A stretch of 62,608 nucleotides of DNA from an uncultured Hyphomicrobiaceae bacterium (lineage in GTDB: Bacteria > Pseudomonadota > Alphaproteobacteria > Rhizobiales > CALHAX01). Position 1 is the stretch's first letter, and every line of letters starts with the position of its first letter. The notes below the pieces were generated by a model. The model had not been told where the DNA came from and searched no databases. It saw only the letters and a program-made list of their open reading frames with translations. Of the stretch, positions 44,747-53,389 are shown in pieces. The DNA lies in assembly GCA_937931785.1 (NCBI GenBank), contig CALHAX010000044.1, positions 1 to 62,608 on the forward strand, written 5' to 3'. Position numbers and translations under genes: made by a program.

Positions 44747-45820
44747 ATGGAAGAAATGTCGATAGCGACTTTGGCCGGACTTTCCGGTCTCGTCATCGGA
44801 GCTGGTTTCGGGGCTCTGACGCAGACGACCAATTTTTGCACGATGGGTGCAGTAGCCGACGCGGTTTCTTTTAGTGACTACAAGCGTGCACGGGCCTGGT
44901 TGCTTGCAGTCGCAGTCGCCATCGTTGGGGCCCAGGCAATGCAGTATGCAGGCATGATCGACCTTACACAGTCCATCTATCTTAGTTCTTCTTTCAACTG
45001 GTTCGGCAGCATTGTCGGTGGTTTGATCTTCGGGTTTGGAATGGTGCTGGCGAGTGGTTGTCCAGGGCGGAATCTTGCGCGAGTAGGTGGCGGTGACCTC
45101 AAGGCGCTGGTCGTATTGATCCTGATTGCGTTTTTTGGGTACGCGACTTTGCGTGGAATCACTGGGGTGCTTCGGGTGCAGATGGAAGCGCTGACATCAG
45201 TGAATACGGAATCAGTTGGATTGGACAACCACGGACTCGGGACGATCGTCTCCGGCGTCACGGGACTCGGTATATCCAGCGCAACGTTGTTGGTCGCCGC
45301 CTTGTTCGTCGCAGCTATTCTTTGGTTTTGCTTCAAGGACGCCTCGTTTCGCGCCTCGAAGAGAGACTTGATTGCAGGGTTCGGGCTTGGCGGACTCATC
45401 ATTTCTGGATGGTGGGCCACAGGCGTTTTGCTTGCGGATGACTTCGATCCTCAACCGCTTGCATCGTTGACCTTCGTTGCTCCAGCCGGGAACACACTTC
45501 AGTATCTGATGACCTTCACCGGCGCATCGATCAATTTTGGGATTGCGACAGTATTTGGGGCCATTCTTGGTGCCTTCGTCGCGTCGCTGGTGCGCGGTCG
45601 TTTCGCAATCACAAGCTTTTCGGACAAGGCGGATACGCTACGTCATTTCGCCGGTGCGGCCATGATGGGGGTTGGCGGTGTGGTGGCACTCGGTTGCACG
45701 ATCGGACAATGCATCACCGGGATGTCGACACTGGCGCTCGGCTCCGCTTTGACGTTCGCCGCAATTGTCATCGGCGGTATATTCGGGATGAAACATCTGG
45801 AACGTGCGCTTGGGATCTAG
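44747..45820 (+). CDS. soxT: YeeE/YedE-family sulfur transporter (SoxT-like)
   Basis: 357 residues, about ten hydrophobic segments. Cysteines at conserved places are in TTNFCTMGAV, LASGCPGRNL and GCTIGQCITG; YeeE proteins move thiosulfate or sulfane sulfur through a cysteine path. SoxT members in related sulfur oxidisers are linked to sox and shdr genes, as here. It would bring the sulfur left on SoxYZ into the cytoplasm. Its end overlaps the convergent histone-deacetylase-like gene by four bases. Confidence 0.85.
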   Translation: MEEMSIATLAGLSGLVIGAGFGALTQTTNFCTMGAVADAVSFSDYKRARAWLLAVAVAIVGAQAMQYAGMIDLTQSIYLSSSFNWFGSIVGGLIFGFGMVLASGCPGRNLARVGGGDLKALVVLILIAFFGYATLRGITGVLRVQMEALTSVNTESVGLDNHGLGTIVSGVTGLGISSATLLVAALFVAAILWFCFKDASFRASKRDLIAGFGLGGLIISGWWATGVLLADDFDPQPLASLTFVAPAGNTLQYLMTFTGASINFGIATVFGAILGAFVASLVRGRFAITSFSDKADTLRHFAGAAMMGVGGVVALGCTIGQCITGMSTLALGSALTFAAIVIGGIFGMKHLERALGI

Positions 45821-46938
45821 GTCGACGCACGAAGTTTATAAGCGCGTGCCAACTCCGTTACGTGATCGCTAATTGGGCCGTGGTTTGGTGTATCAAGAAG
45901 CGTGGTATTCCAATTCGGAAGCACGTCTTCTTCATCAACGAGATCGCAGTCCAGAGCGTTCAATCTACAGACAGCGGTTTGGGGCAGTTGATCCGGTATT
46001 TCAAACCCGGCGAGCATGCCCCAGAGTGATGTCCAGCAGCGCGCCAACGTCCATGGATTATACCCGCCGCCACCGAGAACTACGGCGGAGGGATATGTGC
46101 GAACCAGTGTCATGACTGCGCTGCACAATCCGACATTACTGAGATCCAATTTTGACAATGGATCCCCCGAGAGGGCGTCTGCTCCTGTTGTGATGACAAG
46201 GGCGTCGGGACTGGCGACCTCAAGAAACGGCAGTATCGTTTCGATCATCAGGAACTGAAGTTCGCTATCATTGAACCCGGCTGGCACGGGCAAATTTAAA
46301 GATCGACCGCCGCCATTATCGTCCCTCAAACCGGTATAGGGCCAGCGTCCCGCCTCGTGGGTCGAAACAGTCCATACGCGATCATTGTCGTTGAATGCAT
46401 CTTGTACGCCATCGCCATGATGGGCGTCGAGATCGATATACGCCACCCGTGACACTCCGCGATCCAACAACGTCAGTACGGCGAAAACCGGGTCGTTGAA
46501 ATAGCAGAACCCACTGGCATGATCCGGTCGACCGTGATGCGTTCCGCCCGACGGGTGATAGGCTACGCGTCCTGTCGCCGCAATTTCAGCGGCCCGAATG
46601 GATCCCCCAACGCTCAACGATGCGCGGTCAAAGACACCGGGAAAGTATGGGTTCTCCATCGTACCGAAGCAGTATTTTTCGCGATGTCCAGAGGACACAG
46701 AGCCCACGACATCGGCTTCTGCCAGCGCTTCTACGTAATCCCGCGCATGGAAGCGTATGAGATCATCAACTGTTGCCGTCGGACTTTGCTCAAAGCGATC
46801 CGCCGGCAACCAGTCGAGCATTTTGCTAAGGTCATAAACCGTCTCAACGCGCGAAATTGCCAAAGGGTGATTTTGTCCGAAGGCAGCCTTCCGATAGCCG
46901 TCACTTCCCACAAAAACGGCTTTGGATAATTCACTCAC
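45817..46938 (-). CDS. Histone deacetylase-like (AcuC/class II HDAC) family protein
   Basis: 373 residues. The zinc site and the His-His dyad are intact: HPSGGTHHGRPDHASGFCYF, IDLDAHHGDGVQDAF and TTGADALSGDPLSKL. Bacterial members deacetylate acetyl-CoA synthetase, polyamines or other small molecules. Its place, in opposite orientation between soxT and tusA, is odd; no link to sulfur oxidation is known to me. The start at 46938 leaves 124 bases to tusA, which hold site D. Confidence 0.88.
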   Translation of the reverse strand: MSELSKAVFVGSDGYRKAAFGQNHPLAISRVETVYDLSKMLDWLPADRFEQSPTATVDDLIRFHARDYVEALAEADVVGSVSSGHREKYCFGTMENPYFPGVFDRASLSVGGSIRAAEIAATGRVAYHPSGGTHHGRPDHASGFCYFNDPVFAVLTLLDRGVSRVAYIDLDAHHGDGVQDAFNDNDRVWTVSTHEAGRWPYTGLRDDNGGGRSLNLPVPAGFNDSELQFLMIETILPFLEVASPDALVITTGADALSGDPLSKLDLSNVGLCSAVMTLVRTYPSAVVLGGGGYNPWTLARCWTSLWGMLAGFEIPDQLPQTAVCRLNALDCDLVDEEDVLPNWNTTLLDTPNHGPISDHVTELARAYKLRAST

Positions 46939-47006
46939 GATGTTGTCCGGATATTCGGGGCGAGCGTCGCGCTCGACATGGCTTGTATGAAAGCCGGATA
47001 CACCTT

Positions 47007-47030
47007 ACACATGCAAATGTCTGTATATGT
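47007..47030. promoter_or_regulatory. Sulfur-island inverted repeat, site D
   Basis: ACACATG-N10-TATATGT, 33 bases upstream of tusA. Less symmetric than sites A and B but of the same spacing and half-site pattern. It could also serve the divergent histone-deacetylase-like gene. Confidence 0.5.
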
Positions 47031-47062
47031 TTTCAATCAACGCGACACTATGAGGGGATAAC

Positions 47063-47287
47063 ATGGCCGAGATTCTGGACACCAAAGGATTGAACTGTCC
47101 GCTGCCAATCTTGAAAGCAAAGAAAGCACTAGCGGACGTTCCCGCCGGTGAAAGTCTTGAAATTCACGCGACGGATCCTGGCGCAGTGGCCGATTTCGAA
47201 GCGTTTTGTCGCTCAACAGGAAATGAACTTGTGGAGTCGAGCCAGGACGGCGACGTGTACAAATTTATTATCAAGAACGCAGCCTGA
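47063..47287 (+). CDS. tusA: TusA sulfurtransferase
   Basis: 74 residues. The sulfur-carrier Cys12 is in the family hallmark GLNCPLPILKAKKAL. It takes persulfide sulfur and gives it to DsrE3 and sHdr/LbpA. It stands just upstream of soxY, on the same strand but behind its own operator-like site (D); site B follows it. AGGGG lies ahead of the ATG. Confidence 0.95.
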   Translation: MAEILDTKGLNCPLPILKAKKALADVPAGESLEIHATDPGAVADFEAFCRSTGNELVESSQDGDVYKFIIKNAA

Positions 47288-47311
47288 TGATCGATTAAAA
47301 TTCACAATCAC

Positions 47312-47335
47312 ACATATTCGCACTTGATAATGTGT
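47312..47335. promoter_or_regulatory. Sulfur-island inverted repeat, site B
   Basis: ACATATT-N10-AATGTGT, one mismatch from a perfect inverted repeat. It lies 57 bases upstream of the soxY start. Spacer and halves are closest to site A, including CGYAYTTKAY in the spacer. Confidence 0.7.
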
Positions 47336-47392
47336 CGGTTATTGACAATGCTGTGAAGCATGACGCACGCGGCGACATGGGGAGAGGAAACA

Positions 47393-47866
47393 ATGACGAA
47401 CAAGATGCAGATTGCAGTTGTTGACCGACGCGACTTCGTGCTCGGCGCTACGGCAGCAGGGCTCATTACAGCGTTGTCGGTTGGGGCCGCACATGCGGAG
47501 GTCATTCCGACACTTGAAGAGGCCATGAAAACTGCGGTTGGCGATGCGAAACCATCTGAAGGCAAGGTGACTTTGAAGTTGCCAGAGATTGCTGAAAACG
47601 GGAATACGGTACCATTTTCTGTCAGTGTCGAGAGCCCGATGACGGCGGACAATTACGTCAAGGCCGTCCACATTTTCGCAAAAGGCAATCCTCGTCCGGA
47701 CGTTGCGAGCTTCATGTTCACGCCGGCGAGCGGCAAAGCGGAAGTCACGAGCCGTATGCGGCTAGGCCAGACACAAGACGTGATCGCCTTGGCAGAGATG
47801 AGCGACGGCAAGGTGTACATGGGCAAACGGACCGTGAAGGTCACAATTGGCGGCTGCGGCGGCTGA
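47393..47866 (+). CDS. soxY: SoxY, thiosulfate-carrier subunit
   Basis: 157 residues from ATG 47393 (GGAGAGGA upstream). The twin-arginine signal (Arg12-Arg13-Asp-Phe-Val-Leu) is followed by the carrier domain, and the C-terminus ends in GGCGG, where the Cys is the swinging sulfur carrier. It forms the SoxYZ pair with the next gene. SoxYZ without SoxCD leaves a sulfane sulfur on this Cys, which must be removed by another path. Confidence 0.97.
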   Translation: MTNKMQIAVVDRRDFVLGATAAGLITALSVGAAHAEVIPTLEEAMKTAVGDAKPSEGKVTLKLPEIAENGNTVPFSVSVESPMTADNYVKAVHIFAKGNPRPDVASFMFTPASGKAEVTSRMRLGQTQDVIALAEMSDGKVYMGKRTVKVTIGGCGG

Positions 47867-47884
47867 TCGGGAGGAGAGGCGAAA

Positions 47885-48208
47885 ATGGCAAAACCACGCG
47901 TTAAAGTGCCGAAGACGGCCAAAGCGGGCGACATCGTTCTGATAAAGACGCTGATCACCCACAAGATGGACACAGGTCTTCTGAAAGACAAGAAAACCGG
48001 TGAAATCATACCTCAGCATATCATCAATTCGTTTCAGGCAACCTACAACGGTGCGACCGTCTTCTCTGCAACACCACATGCAGCCATATCGGCGAACCCT
48101 TACATCGCCTTCAACGTGAAGGTGGACAAGACGGGTGACCTGGAAATGGTCTGGAAGGACAACAAAGGTAAAACCTGGTCAGCGAAGAAAACAATCACAG
48201 TCAATTAA
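47885..48208 (+). CDS. soxZ: SoxZ, carrier partner subunit
   Basis: 107 residues; KAGDIVLIKTLITHKMDTGL at the start and NPYIAFNVKVDKTGDLEMVW in the second half mark the SoxZ fold. It has no signal of its own and is exported with SoxY. It follows soxY by 18 bases. A terminator-like hairpin lies right behind it. Confidence 0.97.
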   Translation: MAKPRVKVPKTAKAGDIVLIKTLITHKMDTGLLKDKKTGEIIPQHIINSFQATYNGATVFSATPHAAISANPYIAFNVKVDKTGDLEMVWKDNKGKTWSAKKTITVN

Positions 48209-48214
48209 GTAATG

Positions 48215-48242
48215 GGTCGCGTCGACGGACGCGGCCTTTTTT
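48215..48242 (+). terminator. Rho-independent terminator behind soxZ
   Basis: GGTCGCGTC and GACGCGGCC pair around GACG (one G-T pair), then six T. It lies inside the sox run and would lower transcription from soxYZ into soxXA. Confidence 0.8.
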
Positions 48243-48251
48243 GTCTGTATC

Positions 48252-48346
48252 CCAGGGTGTGTTCGACGGAGTTGGAGACACCGAGATACGAGAAGATTAG
48301 CTCAGGACGACGCGTCATGATCACATTCGGATCAGACGCGATACAG
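48252..48346 (-). repeat. Hairpin-bearing dispersed repeat, copy 5 (soxX leader)
   Basis: Reverse orientation: CAGGGTGTGTTCGAC ... TTGGAGACACCGAGAT ... CGCGTCATGATCACATTCGG and ATCAGACGCGATACAG. It fits copy 1 read in reverse over the whole length. The hairpin is kept by paired changes (GATC with GATC in place of GATTC with GAATC). It fills the space between the soxZ terminator and the soxX ribosome site. Confidence 0.8.
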
Positions 48347-48361
48347 GGAGGGGTTCGAGAC

Positions 48362-48907
48362 ATGTGGAGAAATGCAATAAGCCTTGCGGTAGCGTTGGCG
48401 TTTGCTCTGACAACAACCAGCGCATTCGCTCAAGCGAAGAAGAAGGAACGGTGCAAGGACGGCGAGTCCGAAAAGGTTGCGAACTACACACCCGTCAAAG
48501 GTGTCAACCTCGACTGGATGATCAAGGAATCCCTGACTGGCAAGGACGGCGATCCGAAAGCCGGATTGAAGTGGATGACACACCGGCGTTTGGGCAATTG
48601 CATTGCCTGTCACGCCGTGACCAAGATTCAGGCGCTTGCGAAGCCCGGCGACTCGAAAAGCCTCAAGGCATACGGTTTTCCAGGCGAGATTGCGCCGACG
48701 CTTGACGGCGTGGCGGACCGCTACACCATCGGTGAACTGCGAATGCTTGTTGTAGATCCAAAGAAAATTTTTCCGGATACGATCATGCCGGCATTTCACA
48801 AGAACACCGGCTTCAACCGTGTGATTGGAGATTGCAAAGGTCTGGCAATTCTGTCGCCCGAGCGCGTTGAAGACGTGGTCGCGTATCTGAAAACCTTGAA
48901 GCAATAG
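48362..48907 (+). CDS. soxX: SoxX, monohaem cytochrome c
   Basis: 181 residues from ATG 48362, preceded by AGGGAGGGG. A Sec signal (about 1-24, AFAQA) is followed by one haem motif, Cys80-x2-Cys83-His84 (CIACH), with Met142 (TIMPAFH) as the likely axial ligand. With SoxA it oxidatively joins thiosulfate to SoxYZ. The upstream open frame to 48212 crosses repeat copy 5 and is not the gene. Confidence 0.95.
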   Translation: MWRNAISLAVALAFALTTTSAFAQAKKKERCKDGESEKVANYTPVKGVNLDWMIKESLTGKDGDPKAGLKWMTHRRLGNCIACHAVTKIQALAKPGDSKSLKAYGFPGEIAPTLDGVADRYTIGELRMLVVDPKKIFPDTIMPAFHKNTGFNRVIGDCKGLAILSPERVEDVVAYLKTLKQ

Positions 48908-48944
48908 GTCGGCGCTCTTTGGCCCGAACGTTAGGGAGGACAAT

Positions 48945-49778
48945 ATGAATTTCACCAAAGTCCTATGCGGCACGACCATTGCGATGGCATTGGGGTACGC
49001 TGGCATCTCCGTTGCGGCGAGTGGCGCCGACGGTGTGACGACACCAATCAAACCGGCGGCAAAAGATCATCCGCTTGAAGAGGTCTGGTCAGGCTACAAA
49101 TATGCAGCCACCGACACTCAGGCCATGCAAGATGATGAGTTTTCCAATCCCGGAATGGCCTGGCACGACACAGGTCAGGAACTCTGGTCAAAGGTTGAAG
49201 GCGACGCCGGCAAGTCGTGCGCGTCCTGTCACGGTGATGACGCGTCATCAATGAAAGGGGTTGGTGCGCGATATCCGATCCTGGACGAAAAACGTGGCAA
49301 ATTGGTCAACATCGAAAATCGCATCAACATGTGTCGTACTGAAAACATGAAGGCGAAGCCGTGGAAGTACGACTCAAGTCAGTCCCTTGGCATGTCGATC
49401 TTTGTGAAAGCGCAATCACAGGGGATGCCTGTCAACGTCAAGGTTGATGGCGCCGCCAAACCTTTCTTCGATAAAGGGAAAGAGTTTTATTACGAACGCC
49501 GTGGCCAGTTGGACATGGCATGTGCCACGTGTCACGAGGGCTATTTCGGTCAGCGCGTTCGCATGAACACCCTGAGCCAGGGGCAATCAAACGGTTTCCC
49601 AACCTACCGTCTGAAATGGCAGAAGCCAGGCTCATTGCATCGTCGCTTTTCAGGTTGCAACAAGCAGGTCCGTGCGAAGCCTTTCAAGAAGGGGTCGGAC
49701 GAGTACCTTGCGCTTGAGTTGTACCTTGCATGGCGCGGTGCTGGCCTACCGGTTGAGACACCTTCAGTCAGGAACTGA
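48945..49778 (+). CDS. soxA: SoxA, dihaem cytochrome c
   Basis: 277 residues. A Sec signal (about 1-25) and two haem motifs: Cys92-x2-Cys95-His96 (CASCH) and Cys193-x2-Cys196-His197 (CATCH). The active-site Cys238 is in FSGCNKQVRAKPF, which takes a persulfide as haem ligand. The first haem is kept, so this is the dihaem form. GGGAGG precedes the start. Confidence 0.97.
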   Translation: MNFTKVLCGTTIAMALGYAGISVAASGADGVTTPIKPAAKDHPLEEVWSGYKYAATDTQAMQDDEFSNPGMAWHDTGQELWSKVEGDAGKSCASCHGDDASSMKGVGARYPILDEKRGKLVNIENRINMCRTENMKAKPWKYDSSQSLGMSIFVKAQSQGMPVNVKVDGAAKPFFDKGKEFYYERRGQLDMACATCHEGYFGQRVRMNTLSQGQSNGFPTYRLKWQKPGSLHRRFSGCNKQVRAKPFKKGSDEYLALELYLAWRGAGLPVETPSVRN

Positions 49779-49802
49779 GGCGAGCCCACTACCAGAACAA
49801 TC

Positions 49803-49838
49803 AAGGGCGACATCGCTGAATGGTGTCGCCCTTTTTTT
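49803..49838 (+). terminator. Rho-independent terminator behind soxA
   Basis: GGGCGACA and TGTCGCCC form a perfect 8-base stem, followed by seven T. soxB starts 32 bases later, so soxB transcription needs read-through or its own promoter. Confidence 0.9.
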
Positions 49839-49869
49839 ATCTCGCAGCAAGCACGGGTAGAGACTCACT

Positions 49870-51579
49870 ATGGTAACGCGACGCGATTTTATCGCCATGG
49901 CTGCGGCAACCGGTGCAATCACCGGACTGGGCAGTACGTTCGGCGCAAGAGCCGCGCAACAGAAAATCACGCAGGACGATCTGTTACGCTTCCCGTCCAA
50001 GGGGCAGGTCACCCTGATTCATAGTACCGACTGGCACGGACAGTTGATGCCAACACACTTCCGTGAACCGTCGATCAATATCGGGGTGGGCGACGTTGCT
50101 GGAAAACCACCGCACCTGACCGGTAAAGATTTCCTGAAACGCTTTGGCATCGCGCCCGACTCTCTCAACGCACATGTCCTCACAGATCAGAATTTCACCG
50201 CGTTGGCGCGGGAGTACGGAAAGATTGGCGGTGTCGACCGGATTGCGACTCTGATCAAGGCGATCCGTGCGGAACGGGGGCACGACAAAGTTCTCTACCT
50301 TGATGGCGGTGACACGCTGCAAGGTTCCTACACGTCGATGGTGTCTGACGGCGCGGATATGGTTTCAGTACTTAACCAACTCGGCGCGGATGCAACCACG
50401 GGACACTGGGAGTTTACGTACGGCGCTGATCGCGTGACGGAGGCGTTCGGTACGAAGGATGAGGCCGGTCAGTTCAAGGGAGAATTTCTCGCGGGCAATG
50501 TCTTCGACACGGAATGGGAAGAACCGGTTTTCAAGAGTACCCGTATCTTCGAGAAAAACGGTGTACGGATCGGTGTCATCGGGCAGGCTTTTCCCTACAC
50601 ACCGATTGCAAATCCCCGTTGGAAAATCCCGACGTGGTCGTTCGGAATCCGTGATGAAGTCATTCAACAGCACGTCGACGCGGTCCGGGCGGACGGTGCT
50701 GACATTGTCGTTTGCCTCTCGCACAACGGTTTCGATGTGGACCGCAAGATGGCGTCCCGTGTGAAAGGGATCGATATCATACTGGTCGGGCATACGCATG
50801 ATATCGTGCCCGAGGCCATAAAGGTTGGCGACACGCTCCTGATTTCGACGGGCTGCAACGGCAAGTGCATTTCGCGCATCGATGTCGAAGTGAGCGGTGG
50901 TCGCATGGTCGATTATTCGTTCCAGCTCATACCGGTCCTGTCAGACGCGATTACACCTGATCCCGAGATGGCGGGGCTTATTCACGACATCCGCAAACCG
51001 CACGCAGCGATGCTCAACACGGAACTCGCGATGTCGGAATCGTTGCTCTATCGGCGTGGTAACTTCAATGGCACCTTCGACGACGTGATCTGCGATGCCA
51101 TGCTTGAGGAGCGTGATGCCGAGATTTGTTTCTCACCCGGTGTGCGTTGGGGAGCTTCGATCCTACCCGGTACGCCAATCACGTGGGACGACGTCTACAA
51201 CATGACGGCGATCACCTATCCAAACTGCTACCGCATCAAGATGACCGGTGAGCAAATCAAGGCCGTTCTGGAAGATGTTTGTGACAATCTGTTCAACCCA
51301 GATCCATATTTCCAGCAAGGCGGCGACATGGTGCGCGTCGGAGGCCTGGCTTACACGTGCCGTGTCGATCGTAAAATTGGTGAGCGGATCTCGAACATGA
51401 CGTCGCGACGCTCAGGAAAACCAATTGATGCAAAACGTGAATATGTTGTCGCAGGATGGGCATCCGTGAATGAGGGAACGGAAGGGCCTCCCATTTGGGA
51501 TGTGATTGCCAACCACCTGAAGCGCAAGAAGACTATTCGTGTCGAACAGAACACGAGCATTGAAGTGGTTCGAGGCTAG
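49870..51579 (+). CDS. soxB: SoxB, thiosulfohydrolase
   Basis: 569 residues. A Tat signal (Arg4-Arg5-Asp-Phe) is followed by the 5'-nucleotidase-like metal domain: HSTDWHGQL, YLDGGDTLQG, the SoxB-specific GHWEFTYG, and VGHTHD. The C-terminal substrate domain contains MTAITYPNCYRIKMTGEQIK. It has the dimanganese site that splits sulfate from SoxYZ-bound thiosulfate. Length typical. Confidence 0.97.
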   Translation: MVTRRDFIAMAAATGAITGLGSTFGARAAQQKITQDDLLRFPSKGQVTLIHSTDWHGQLMPTHFREPSINIGVGDVAGKPPHLTGKDFLKRFGIAPDSLNAHVLTDQNFTALAREYGKIGGVDRIATLIKAIRAERGHDKVLYLDGGDTLQGSYTSMVSDGADMVSVLNQLGADATTGHWEFTYGADRVTEAFGTKDEAGQFKGEFLAGNVFDTEWEEPVFKSTRIFEKNGVRIGVIGQAFPYTPIANPRWKIPTWSFGIRDEVIQQHVDAVRADGADIVVCLSHNGFDVDRKMASRVKGIDIILVGHTHDIVPEAIKVGDTLLISTGCNGKCISRIDVEVSGGRMVDYSFQLIPVLSDAITPDPEMAGLIHDIRKPHAAMLNTELAMSESLLYRRGNFNGTFDDVICDAMLEERDAEICFSPGVRWGASILPGTPITWDDVYNMTAITYPNCYRIKMTGEQIKAVLEDVCDNLFNPDPYFQQGGDMVRVGGLAYTCRVDRKIGERISNMTSRRSGKPIDAKREYVVAGWASVNEGTEGPPIWDVIANHLKRKKTIRVEQNTSIEVVRG

Positions 51580-51611
51580 AACTTCACCACGCAGCGGCTT
51601 GGGACATTCAA

Positions 51612-52421
51612 ATGCTCGCAGACGCATACATCTATTTCGGAGTCGGGCTCGCCGGACTAATGAGTTTTCTCAGTCCGTGCGTGTTGCCTCTTGTGCCGCC
51701 GTACCTGTGTTATCTGGGAGGTACGTCTCTGGATCAGATGACGAGCGATCAGCAGACATTGGACCGTGATGTTTATCGGAAAACCGTTATTGCTTCAGTG
51801 TGTTTCGTTCTCGGCTTCACGACGGTGTTTATCGGACTTGGGGCCGGTGCATCGGTTTTTGGTCAATTCATCCAGCAGTATAAATCTGAACTCGGGATTG
51901 CGGCTGGGGTCGTCATTATCCTTTTCGGGTTGCACTTCCTTGGTCTTTTAAAAATCTCATTGCTCTACCGTGAGGCGCGTTATCAAGGTGAGGTTAAAGC
52001 GACCAGTTTGTTAGGCGCCTATCTTCTCGGCCTCGCCTTCGCATTCGGATGGACCCCGTGCGTCGGACCGATCCTAGCTGTCGTTCTGACACTCGCTGCG
52101 AATGAAGCCAGTCTGGGCATGGGAGTTACTCTACTGCTCGCCTATTCCCTGGGGCTGGGAATCCCGTTCCTGCTAGCCGCGATTGCCATTCGTCCTTTTC
52201 TCGGGTTCATGGGGCGTTTCAAGCGTCACCTCGGCACCATTGAAAAGATCATGGGCATTCTGCTTGTCGTGACGGGCGTCCTCATACTTACCGGCTCGAT
52301 GAATTGGCTTGGTTTCTGGTTGCTTGAAGCATTTCCCGGTCTCGGTACAGTGGAGGAATGGCTCGTTCCAAGCGACCTGCAACGCGAGATCATGCGCAAG
52401 AGCCTGGAAGGGAGCGAATAA
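51612..52421 (+). CDS. soxV: CcdA/SoxV-type membrane thiol transporter
   Basis: 269 residues and six to seven membrane helices. The two active cysteines are in LSPCVLPLVPPY and WTPCVGPILAV, one per half, as in the CcdA/DsbD-beta family. Next to sox genes the family moves electrons to keep SoxY and haem-site thiols reduced. The next gene starts inside its stop codon (TAATG). Confidence 0.9.
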   Translation: MLADAYIYFGVGLAGLMSFLSPCVLPLVPPYLCYLGGTSLDQMTSDQQTLDRDVYRKTVIASVCFVLGFTTVFIGLGAGASVFGQFIQQYKSELGIAAGVVIILFGLHFLGLLKISLLYREARYQGEVKATSLLGAYLLGLAFAFGWTPCVGPILAVVLTLAANEASLGMGVTLLLAYSLGLGIPFLLAAIAIRPFLGFMGRFKRHLGTIEKIMGILLVVTGVLILTGSMNWLGFWLLEAFPGLGTVEEWLVPSDLQREIMRKSLEGSE

Positions 52422-53377
52422 TGACTTTGCGGAATGTCCTGTTTCTAGTTGTCGCGATGATCCTCACTGTCAATGGGGCTTCAGCAGATGAAAACATACC
52501 CGACAAGTATCCCACCTCGATTCTGTACGACAAACCGCGCGAGGTAGTCCCTGGCGTCTGGTCCGCGATCGGTGCAACGGCCCCTCCGACCTATGAGAAC
52601 GCGAGCCACAACAATAATCTCTCTTTCATCATAACGGGAAAGGGCGTCGTGGTCGTGAACGCCGGTGCGGCCTACAAACTCGCCGAAGCACTGCACGAGC
52701 ACATTCGAAAAATCACGAAGGAGCCGGTTAAGTTCGTGATTCTCGAAAACGGCCAGGGCCACGCAATGCTCGGTTCCAGGTACTGGAAAGAACAGGGTGT
52801 TCCAATTATCGCGCATAAGGACACAGCGATCGAGATTGAAGAACACGGACACAATTCACTTGACAGCATGAAGCGTCGGATCAAGGAGCAAGCTGACGGA
52901 TCGGAAGTCGTTGCGCCGGATATCACGTTCGATGAGCGACATGTCATCGAATTGGGTGATTGGCAGATTGAAGCGCTGAACCTAGGACCAGCACACAGCC
53001 CTGGTGACACGATGGTGTGGCTCCCGAAGCAAAAGGTGGTGATCGCCGGAGACATGGCGTTCCATCAACGCCTGCTACCGCTGTTCGACGATACAGATAC
53101 GGCTGGGTGGATCGAAACGTGGAAGAAGTTCGAAGGTCTTGGGGCAACGACCGTCATCCCCGGGCATGGTGATCCGACGGACTATGCGACAGTGCGACGA
53201 TGGACACGCGACTATCTCGTGTACCTACGCGGCAAGATGCGGGCGTTGATTGACGAAGGTGGTGCTTTGGAAGATTCCTACAAGGTCGATCAATCGCCAT
53301 ACAAACATCTTCACACGTTCAAGGAGTTGGCGGCGCGCAACGCAGGGCGCGTTTTTGTAGAGATGGAATTCGACTGA
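52421..53377 (+). CDS. SoxH-like MBL-fold protein with altered metal site
   Basis: 318 residues from ATG 52421 (a longer frame inside soxV is not needed). A Sec signal (about 1-23, ASADE) precedes the fold. The first metal motif HxHxDH is replaced by NGQGHA (LENGQGHAMLG), while later ligands are kept in GPAHSPGD, IAGDMAFH and IPGHGDPTD. So a standard two-zinc site is unlikely. Genes of this type end many sox operons (SoxH group, or quinoprotein-relay-like hydrolases); function not established. Confidence 0.75.
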   Translation: MTLRNVLFLVVAMILTVNGASADENIPDKYPTSILYDKPREVVPGVWSAIGATAPPTYENASHNNNLSFIITGKGVVVVNAGAAYKLAEALHEHIRKITKEPVKFVILENGQGHAMLGSRYWKEQGVPIIAHKDTAIEIEEHGHNSLDSMKRRIKEQADGSEVVAPDITFDERHVIELGDWQIEALNLGPAHSPGDTMVWLPKQKVVIAGDMAFHQRLLPLFDDTDTAGWIETWKKFEGLGATTVIPGHGDPTDYATVRRWTRDYLVYLRGKMRALIDEGGALEDSYKVDQSPYKHLHTFKELAARNAGRVFVEMEFD

Positions 53378-53389
53378 AATTGCTATGTA

